Made by a program: the position numbers and the translations under genes
Shown: piece after piece, positions 1 to 4,172 of the stretch
How positions within the stretch are numbered: position 1 is the stretch's first letter
Layout: every line of letters begins with the position of its first letter
Notes under the pieces: generated by a model
The model's database searches: none
What the model saw: the letters and a program-made list of their open reading frames with translations, nothing else
What the model was told of the DNA's origin: nothing
DNA from: a bacterium
Lineage (GTDB): Bacteria > Ratteibacteria > UBA8468 > B48-G9 > JAFGKM01
Length of the DNA: 5,339 nucleotides
Direction of reading: 5' to 3'
Assembly: GCA_029548585.1 (NCBI GenBank)
Contig: JAKPNC010000144.1
Location: 1 to 5,339, forward strand

Positions 1-478
1 GGGCAAGACAGTTGGTCGTGCAGGAAGCATTGGATACTATCTTGTGTTTGGCAGGATCATAATCCTTCTCGTTTACTCCCAGAACAATGGTCACGTCCTC
101 GCCTTCCGCAGGTGCGGAAATAAGAACCCTGGACGCTCCGGCCGAGAGGTGGGCCGAGGCCTTTTCTGCCTTGGTAAAAAGCCCCGTGGACTCGACCACG
201 ATGTCAACTCCAAGGCTCTTCCATGGAAGGCTTGCCGGATCCTTCTCCGCAAAAACCTTGAATTCCTTCCCGTCTATGACAATTGCTCCCTCTCTTGCTT
301 CTACCTTTCCCGGGTAAATCCCGTAGCTTGAATCATACTTGAACAGATGCGCAAGGGTCTTTGAATCCGCTATGTCGTTGAAAGCTACAAATTCAAGCTC
401 CTTGAAATTCTTTTCCAGGGCTGCCCTGAGAACAAGTCTTCCTATCCTTCCAAAACCATTAACACCTACTTTCGCCAT
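1..478 (-). CDS. gap: Glyceraldehyde-3-phosphate dehydrogenase, N-terminal half (cut by window edge)
   Basis: This is the NAD-dependent glycolytic enzyme that oxidises and phosphorylates glyceraldehyde 3-phosphate to 1,3-bisphosphoglycerate in the cytoplasm. 159 residues are visible of about 335 usual for the family; the rest lies beyond base 1. The Rossmann nucleotide-binding motif GVNGFGRIGR is at residues 5-14. The Asn-Asp pair at 34-35 ends the second beta strand, and the Asp there is the family's marker for NAD rather than NADP preference. VESTG is at 95-99, SAP at 121-123, and the active-site block SNASCTTNC at 149-157 holds catalytic Cys153. The ATG at 478 is chosen because the protein then begins MAKVGVNGFG as in the family and because GGGAGG lies 5 bases upstream. 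The reading frame is intact. It is transcribed leftward, away from comF, with its own candidate promoter. A pgk gene downstream would be usual but is outside the window. Confidence 0.98.
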   Translation of the reverse strand, partial: MAKVGVNGFGRIGRLVLRAALEKNFKELEFVAFNDIADSKTLAHLFKYDSSYGIYPGKVEAREGAIVIDGKEFKVFAEKDPASLPWKSLGVDIVVESTGLFTKAEKASAHLSAGASRVLISAPAEGEDVTIVLGVNEKDYDPAKHKIVSNASCTTNCLA

Positions 479-483
479 TATAT

Positions 484-489
484 CCTCCC
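484..489 (-). promoter_or_regulatory. Strong ribosome binding site of gap
   Basis: On the minus strand GGGAGG lies 5 bases before the gap ATG. It is the best Shine-Dalgarno match in the window and fixes the start codon. By contrast, comF and lptF have none. Confidence 0.85.
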
Positions 490-501
490 ATAATTTGTAT
501 T

Positions 502-593
502 GGCTAACTCAAAACTCAGTTGCCTTCAGGATCCTTCCTGTTGGAGACACGCCCGGAACAAACATAAGGAACCGCGCATGAATAAAACCGGGC
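502..593 (-). other. Inverted-repeat-rich 5' leader of gap
   Basis: Three inverted repeats lie between the candidate gap promoter and its ribosome binding site. Read along the minus strand they are: GCCCGG (593-588) pairing with CCGGGC (556-551), perfect but with a 31-base loop; CAGGA/TCCTG (540-527), a 5-bp stem with a 4-base loop; and GGCAACT (524-518) pairing with AGTTAGCC (509-502), a 7-bp stem with one bulged A and an 8-base loop. The last ends 12 bases before the Shine-Dalgarno sequence. They could affect message stability or translation. No U-run follows any of them, so they do not look like terminators. The pairings are seen directly; function is inferred. Confidence 0.4.
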
Positions 594-639
594 TAAAATG
601 CCTTAATAATAATACCCGAAAGATCCCGAATAAGTCATC

Positions 640-668
640 ATTATACTACATCTTTTGATTCTCTGCAA
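640..668 (-). promoter_or_regulatory. Candidate sigma70-type promoter for gap
   Basis: On the minus strand a perfect -10 box TATAAT (645-640) is preceded, after a 17-base spacer, by TTGCAG (668-663), which matches the first three bases of the TTGACA -35 consensus. Transcription would begin near base 634 and give a leader of about 155 bases before the gap ATG. It is the best-spaced candidate I found in the stretch between comF and gap. Confidence 0.55.
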
Positions 669-814
669 ATTAAATATGAAAAAGAGGAATGACAAACACA
701 AGAAAAACATTATGCCTTTATATTGAAAACGGCAGACGAATCCTTTGTAGATTAGTTTATACATATGCACATGAAGCCTGCAACTACAAAAATAATGATA
801 CTTTGTGGACCTCC

Positions 815-904
815 CCCGTGCATAGCCGTGACTTCCCTTCCCGCTAAAGCATATTTTCTGAAACTTAGAGCAGAAGGCCGGGCTGACAAAATCACGGATA
901 CGGG
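815..904. repeat. Nested four-segment inverted repeat, possible structured RNA
   Basis: Four paired segments nest inside one another: CCCGT (815-819) with ACGGG (900-904); CCGTGA (826-831) with TCACGG (892-897); CCCG (840-843) with CGGG (879-882); and TTCTG (856-860) with CAGAA (871-875), closing a 10-base loop. All 20 pairs are Watson-Crick, so the fold is equally possible on either strand. It sits where no gene is found, between comF and gap. I could not match it to a riboswitch or small-RNA family I know. It may be a small RNA, a terminator-like or processing structure, or chance. The pairings are seen directly; the role is unknown. Confidence 0.35.
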
Positions 905-952
905 TAAAAAATTAGCAATTTTATAGGGATTGATTACTAAATCTAAGCTTAT

Positions 953-976
953 AAAGGATTTAACGTTAAATTCTTT
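953..976. repeat. Near-perfect 24-bp palindrome
   Basis: The half-sites AAAGGATTTAAC and GTTAAATTCTTT meet at 964/965 with no spacer. 11 of 12 positions are complementary; the exception is G957 opposite T972. The central 14 bases are fully symmetric. It begins 28 bases beyond the comF stop. A spacer-free AT-rich dyad is typical of a dimeric DNA-binding protein's operator. Alternatively, its transcript could form a weak hairpin that helps end comF messages, though no U-run follows. The symmetry is seen directly; function is inferred. Confidence 0.45.
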
Positions 977-1004
977 TATATGAATTCCAGTGTGAAAAAA
1001 GGAT

Positions 1005-1637
1005 TCAGGCTTTCGCCACTGTAAGGATGATGACCGTGGATGCCCCGGCGGAGAGGAGCGTTTTTTTAGCGGAAAGAGCCGTAGCCCCGGTGGTATAAAC
1101 ATCATCTACAAGAAGGACAAACGACTTTTCCATGATCCTCTGCCTCCCGGAAGCAAAGATGCCGGACATATTTCTTTTTCTGTCTTCCCGCCCAAGGGCC
1201 GTTTGTGAAATAGTGTTTTTACTTTTTGCGAGGGCGTCCAACATGACTTTCTTCTTAAGAATCCGGCCAAGGCATACTGATATCATTGCAGACTGGTTGA
1301 ATCCCCTTGAAAACTCCTTCTTCCAGTGGAGCGGCACAGGCACAATAACGTCAAAGGAAAGAGTATCCTTTCTTTCGGCAAGGTATGCGGCAAGTACCAT
1401 GGCAAGTCTTTGAGCGTAATATTTTTTCCTTCTGTACTTCAGATCGGATATGATCCTCCTTATTTCACCTTCATACCTGAAGACATGGAAGGTATCGTCG
1501 CCCGGCTTGCTTTCCAGAAGGCATAGCCGGATGAAGCATTCCCTGCAGAAACCGTAAGAATTTATCTCCGTATCTTTCCAGCAGCAGGTACAACCTTTCC
1601 TTGAGAAGAGTGACATTAACATCTTTTTTGTAGACAT
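1005..1637 (-). CDS. comF: ComF family phosphoribosyltransferase-fold protein
   Basis: This 210-residue protein is of ComF type, close to the usual length. ComF proteins are linked to uptake of transforming DNA, but they also occur in bacteria not known to be competent, and their biochemical reaction is not settled. A four-cysteine zinc site lies at the N-terminus, with CxxC at 16-19 (extra Cys18) and CxxC at 31-34. The segment around 55-68 (YEGEIRRIISDLKY) and PVPLHW at 100-105 followed by RGFNQ at 111-115 are family signatures. The PRPP-binding loop LLVDDVYTTGAT is at 175-186. The ATG at 1637 is used because an in-frame TAG lies at 1655-1653. No Shine-Dalgarno sequence precedes this ATG or the in-frame ATGs at residues 6 and 8. 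The gene diverges from lptF with 29 bases between starts. No other competence gene is visible, so a role in DNA uptake is only inferred from the family. Confidence 0.93.
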   Translation of the reverse strand: MSTKKMLMSLFSRKGCTCCWKDTEINSYGFCRECFIRLCLLESKPGDDTFHVFRYEGEIRRIISDLKYRRKKYYAQRLAMVLAAYLAERKDTLSFDVIVPVPLHWKKEFSRGFNQSAMISVCLGRILKKKVMLDALAKSKNTISQTALGREDRKRNMSGIFASGRQRIMEKSFVLLVDDVYTTGATALSAKKTLLSAGASTVIILTVAKA

Positions 1638-1659
1638 GAGGGTTGTTATATTCTACAAT
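1631..1659 (+). promoter_or_regulatory. Candidate promoter of the lptF-lptG operon, predicting a leaderless message
   Basis: TAGACA (1631-1636, five of six bases of TTGACA) and TACAAT (1654-1659, five of six of TATAAT) are separated by exactly 17 bases. The normal start point would be about base 1666, within one or two bases of the lptF ATG at 1667, so the message would have essentially no 5' untranslated region. This fits the absence of a Shine-Dalgarno sequence. The -35 box lies across the first codons of comF, so the two divergent genes share or compete for this DNA. For comF I see only a weaker -10-like TAGAAT on the minus strand (1655-1650), which overlaps the lptF -10. Confidence 0.5.
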
Positions 1660-1666
1660 ATCATGC

Positions 1667-2722
1667 ATGAGATTAAAAATACGAACCTCTTACATCCTCG
1701 GGGAATTTTCCCTGAACATGATCTTCGCAACGGCTGTATTCGCTTTCATGTTCTCCATGAGGGCATTGCTGAAGATTTTCGAATTGTATGTCAGGGGAAC
1801 CTTTTCCCCCTTTCTGGTATCAAAGGTTTTCTTCCTCGCGCTCGCATCGACTTTTTCCATCATAATCCCGCTTGCCTTCCTTTATTCTTCAACGGCCATA
1901 TTCGCCAGGATGTCAATGGACCGGGAACTCCTGGTGCTCTCTTCTTCCGGCATTCCGCCTTTAAGGATGACCGGGCCGCTCATCCTTCTTTCCTCGTTCA
2001 CCGTCCTCTTTCTGGTGATGTTCAACCTTTATGTCCTTCCGGCGGCAAATTACAGCCAGCGCCAGCTTATCCGGGCCCTCAGGTTCAGAAATCCGCTCTC
2101 CCTCATACAGGAGAAAAATGTTATAACCGAAATCCCCGGTATAACCATATTTCTCGGAAAGATTGACAGGGATTTCCGGATTGAAGACATTTCCATAACG
2201 CAGACAGAAGACGGAAGAATAAATTTCATAAGGGCCGGAAACGGAAACCTTAAGTACGACAGGAAAGAAAACGCGTTGATCTTCAGCCTCAGGGATGGAT
2301 CCCTGGTCAGCCAGTACAGGAAGGAGGAGATAGCCACCCTCAACTTCGATTGTTACACGTTCACTTACACGCTTCCTGAAAGTTTCATTCCGCGGGCTGC
2401 CGCGAGCAAGATGTCCGACAGGATGCTTCCTGAGCTCCTTTCGGTTGGAGGCTTCGAAGAAACTCTCGAGATAAACAAGAGAATCGTCTACGGCGTCACC
2501 CCGATTCTTTTCATGTTTCTCGGAGCCGCGATTGGACGAAGGGTCCGGCAGAAAAGCAAGATCCTGCACGTGGGCCTGGGAGGCGCAACGGGACTGATCT
2601 TCTACCAGGCTGTATTCGCCGGCGAGATACTCGCAAGGAGGTTTGCCTTTCCTCCACTTGTCTGGTCAGGAGCCATAGTGTCCGGATTATCATCCTTCCT
2701 CCTCTGGAGAAAAAAATGTTGA
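1667..2722 (+). CDS. lptF: LptF/LptG-family lipopolysaccharide export permease (first gene, LptF-like)
   Basis: This inner-membrane permease of the LptB2FG ABC transporter extracts lipopolysaccharide from the inner membrane and passes it to the LptC-LptA bridge. It has 351 residues (family about 350-370). Predicted membrane helices lie near 16-37, 50-75 and 102-125, then a soluble beta-rich periplasmic region at about 126-272, then helices near 273-290, 300-320 and 328-347; this 3 + domain + 3 order is diagnostic. The cytoplasmic coupling segment RMSMDRELLVLSSSG (81-95) matches the conserved loop after helix 2. An in-frame TTG at 1643 would extend the protein by 8 residues, but ATG 1667 gives MRLKIRTSYILGEF, the usual start of the family. 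There is no Shine-Dalgarno sequence. Its stop overlaps the lptG start. Assignment as F rather than G rests on its being first in the pair, as is usual. Confidence 0.9.
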   Translation: MRLKIRTSYILGEFSLNMIFATAVFAFMFSMRALLKIFELYVRGTFSPFLVSKVFFLALASTFSIIIPLAFLYSSTAIFARMSMDRELLVLSSSGIPPLRMTGPLILLSSFTVLFLVMFNLYVLPAANYSQRQLIRALRFRNPLSLIQEKNVITEIPGITIFLGKIDRDFRIEDISITQTEDGRINFIRAGNGNLKYDRKENALIFSLRDGSLVSQYRKEEIATLNFDCYTFTYTLPESFIPRAAASKMSDRMLPELLSVGGFEETLEINKRIVYGVTPILFMFLGAAIGRRVRQKSKILHVGLGGATGLIFYQAVFAGEILARRFAFPPLVWSGAIVSGLSSFLLWRKKC

Positions 2723-3777
2723 AGACAAGATACGTATTCTCGTCTTTCCTGAGGATCTTCTCCGTATCGGCTCTCTCTTTCATTGGAATATTCATTTTTG
2801 CCAGGATAATGGACGACCTGTCTGATTCAATAAAGCTCGGTGAGAAGCTGAACCTTCTCAGATACCTTTACGACGTTCCTTCGGTATTCGTGGAGATTTC
2901 TCCCATAATAACCTTTCTTTCCGGAATGTTTCTTCTTTCGGAGATGCTTAAACATGGAGAATTGAAGACCCTTGAGATCTCAGGCATAAGCTTCAGGAAG
3001 ATATTCTACCTTATATCGGCATGCGGTCTGCTCATCTCGGCGGCCTCCTTTTATATAAGGAATTTCGCCATGCCCCGGCTCAATGCGTCTCAGGATGCCG
3101 GCGTGCAGGAATGCCCGGTAAATTTCTCCTCGCCCGGATACCTGCTTCATGCTGAAAGATTCTTGTCGCCGTCAAGCCTCAGGCAGGTAAGGATTTCCAT
3201 GCCTGCCGAAGCGGATAACGCAGCGATATCGGTTGTAAAAGCAGAGTCTGCCTCCTACACGGGAGAAGGAAGATGGGTATTCAACAACGGCACCCAATGG
3301 ATTTTCGACAAAAGCGGAATCCTTCGCAAAACCTCTGATTTCAGATCCCTGTCCCTGGATTTCCCGGTAACGCCCGACATCCTTTCCGCTTCAGAGGAAA
3401 GGATTTCCAGCCTATCCTTCCCGGAATTAAAGCGGGTTGTCAACGGCATGAAAAAACTCGGAATATCATCCCCCCGGATCCGAAGCCATTTCCACGAGAG
3501 AACAGCATACCCCCTTCTCAATTTTTTCCTGCTTTTCATACTTCTTCCTTTTTTTTCCGTGAGGAAAAAAATCTCCGGGATACTGGTGATAAGCTCTTCT
3601 ATACTCCTCGCGTTTGCAGCCTACGGCATTTACGCTTTCGGTTCCGGCCTTGCCGTATCAGGCAAGATCCCGCCTGCAGCAGGGGTATGGATGCTGCACG
3701 TTCTTGCCGGACTTTTTATGCTTTTTTATACCCGTGCTTCATCCATGGCTGAATTGAAAAGAAATGCCGGCGTATAA
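2716..3777 (+). CDS. lptG: LptF/LptG-family lipopolysaccharide export permease (second gene, LptG-like)
   Basis: This is the partner permease of LptF; the two form the membrane channel of LptB2FG, powered by the LptB ATPase encoded elsewhere. It has 353 residues (usual about 355-360). Predicted helices lie near 13-30, 58-77 and 96-114. A beta-rich periplasmic region of about 115-255 follows, with few cysteines and many short polar strands, then helices near 264-281, 287-308 and 320-337. The coupling segment EMLKHGELKTLEISGIS (76-92) matches the family's cytoplasmic loop, including the Glu and the SG pair. The ATG overlaps the lptF stop by 7 bases and is preceded by GGAG at 2706-2709, 6 bases away, so translation is probably coupled. 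The two proteins share topology but are clearly different in sequence, so this is the normal F/G pair and not a recent duplication. No frame damage is seen. Confidence 0.9.
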   Translation: MLKTRYVFSSFLRIFSVSALSFIGIFIFARIMDDLSDSIKLGEKLNLLRYLYDVPSVFVEISPIITFLSGMFLLSEMLKHGELKTLEISGISFRKIFYLISACGLLISAASFYIRNFAMPRLNASQDAGVQECPVNFSSPGYLLHAERFLSPSSLRQVRISMPAEADNAAISVVKAESASYTGEGRWVFNNGTQWIFDKSGILRKTSDFRSLSLDFPVTPDILSASEERISSLSFPELKRVVNGMKKLGISSPRIRSHFHERTAYPLLNFFLLFILLPFFSVRKKISGILVISSSILLAFAAYGIYAFGSGLAVSGKIPPAAGVWMLHVLAGLFMLFYTRASSMAELKRNAGV

Positions 3778-3802
3778 GCATGTAGCGAGACTTACACGGG
3801 CA

Positions 3803-3856
3803 TGCACATTCAGAAAAAGCTTCACAAAAATAATTCATACTGACATGCAATTTTTT
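3803..3856 (+). terminator. Weak candidate terminator after lptG
   Basis: TGCA (3803-3806) and TCAG (3810-3813) can pair with TGCA (3846-3849) and CTGA (3840-3843), and a run of six T follows at 3851-3856 after one A. The stem is short and interrupted and the loop is long (26 bases), so this is only a possible end for the lptF-lptG message. It is the only position downstream of lptG where a stem directly abuts a T-run. Confidence 0.22.
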
Positions 3857-3901
3857 CCGGGGATATATATGCAGGTTCCCTGTCACTCCCTTAATTAGGA
3901 T

Positions 3902-4132
3902 TTACCTTTCTTTCCCTTCCTGCATTTTCGCCTCTTTAAGACATGCCGGGCAAAACGGCGCAATCTGTCTCCCGGGATAAGGCAGTATGCATTTAAGACC
4001 AATATATGTCCTTGAAAATCCAAATAATTGAAAGATTGCCTTAAATCTTATATAATAATGGGAATCGAACCAGCTACCCTTCTTCAGGGAAGGGGAAACG
4101 CCTTCCCGGTAATTTTCCGGACTTAAAGGCAT
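3902..4132 (-). CDS. Possible small cysteine-containing protein, unrecognised
   Basis: A minus-strand frame of 76 codons starts at ATG 4132. I do not recognise it. Its last 35 residues look more protein-like than a typical shadow frame, with Cys-Ile-Leu-Pro followed 14 residues after that Cys by CPAC (a possible three-cysteine metal site) and a charged tail. Codons there (AGG, ATA, CTT, AAA) resemble those of the neighbouring genes. Against it, no ribosome binding site precedes the ATG, there is no clear family match, and the frame runs antisense through the glyS promoter and leader. It might be a degraded gene remnant. Confidence 0.18.
   Translation of the reverse strand: MPLSPENYREGVSPSLKKGSWFDSHYYIRFKAIFQLFGFSRTYIGLKCILPYPGRQIAPFCPACLKEAKMQEGKER
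4028..4056 (+). promoter_or_regulatory. Candidate sigma70-type promoter of glyS
   Basis: TTGAAA (4028-4033, five of six consensus bases) and a perfect TATAAT (4051-4056) are separated by 17 bases, the best promoter match in the window. Transcription would begin near base 4063 and give a leader of about 110 bases before the glyS ATG. It implies that glyS is transcribed independently of lptF-lptG. Confidence 0.65.
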
Positions 4133-4141
4133 CTTTTTTTT
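4087..4141 (+). promoter_or_regulatory. Attenuator-like leader of glyS with competing hairpins
   Basis: GGGAAGG (4087-4093) pairs perfectly with CCTTCCC (4101-4107). The same right arm can instead join a second structure: CCTT (4101-4104) with AAGG (4126-4129), and CCGG (4106-4109) with CCGG (4117-4120). That second structure is followed, after four bases, by eight T residues (4134-4141). The two folds exclude each other, as in transcription attenuators. I see no T-box consensus (the AGGGTGG..ACCGCG element), so this is not a recognisable T-box. The pairings are visible; regulation is inferred. Confidence 0.35.
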
Positions 4142-4172
4142 AACATTATCAGAGACCATACCGGTGACAACA

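Larger units (their letters stand above)
669..1004. other. Intergenic stretch upstream of gap and downstream of comF
   Basis: These roughly 335 bases hold no gene I can defend. Both flanking genes read leftward, so this is the 3' side of comF and the far upstream side of gap. Bases 669-750 and 905-1000 are AT-rich. The section contains a nested inverted repeat (815-904) and a near-perfect 24-bp palindrome (953-976), each listed separately. A minus-strand reading frame covers much of 752-1105, but it overlaps comF in another frame and resembles no family I know. I see no clear GC-rich hairpin followed by T residues to end comF transcription; the palindrome is the nearest candidate. Confidence 0.6.
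3778..4172. other. Intergenic stretch between lptG and glyS
   Basis: No convincing gene lies in these 395 bases, and in particular no glyQ. The left part (3778-3900) is AT-rich and contains a weak terminator-like arrangement. The middle (3902-4132) can be read on the minus strand as a 76-codon frame ending in a cysteine-rich tail. The right part holds a well-formed plus-strand promoter and a hairpin-rich leader for glyS. These are listed separately. Confidence 0.6.

Noticed and set aside
989..1030. Cobalamin-riboswitch-like wording on the plus strand (GTGTGAAA ... GCCACTGTAAGG)
   Set aside because: The GCCACTGTAAGG part is simply the reverse complement of the last comF codons (ILTVAKA). The GGGAA element is not at the right distance and no suitable target gene follows.
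1005..1105. Minus-strand frame 752-1105 as a 117-residue gene
   Set aside because: It overlaps the well-supported comF in another frame, has no ribosome binding site and no recognisable family features.
1636..2166. Plus-strand frame of 176 codons overlapping the start of lptF
   Set aside because: It runs in a different frame within lptF and has a histidine- and proline-rich composition; lptF is unambiguous here.
1961..2569. Long minus-strand frame of 202 codons inside lptF
   Set aside because: It is a shadow of lptF, which has clear family topology and motifs; the antisense translation is highly charged and resembles nothing.
4059..4076. tRNA T-loop-like sequence on the minus strand (GGTTCGATTCCC), suggesting a tRNA gene or attachment site
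   Set aside because: The five bases on either side of the TTCGATT loop (GCTGG and CCCAT) do not form a T stem, and no acceptor, D or anticodon arms fit. It is probably chance, at most a worn remnant.
4087..4141. Glycine T-box riboswitch before glyS
   Set aside because: The conserved T-box antiterminator sequence and the specifier-loop landmarks are not visible, and the leader of about 110 bases is short for a T-box.
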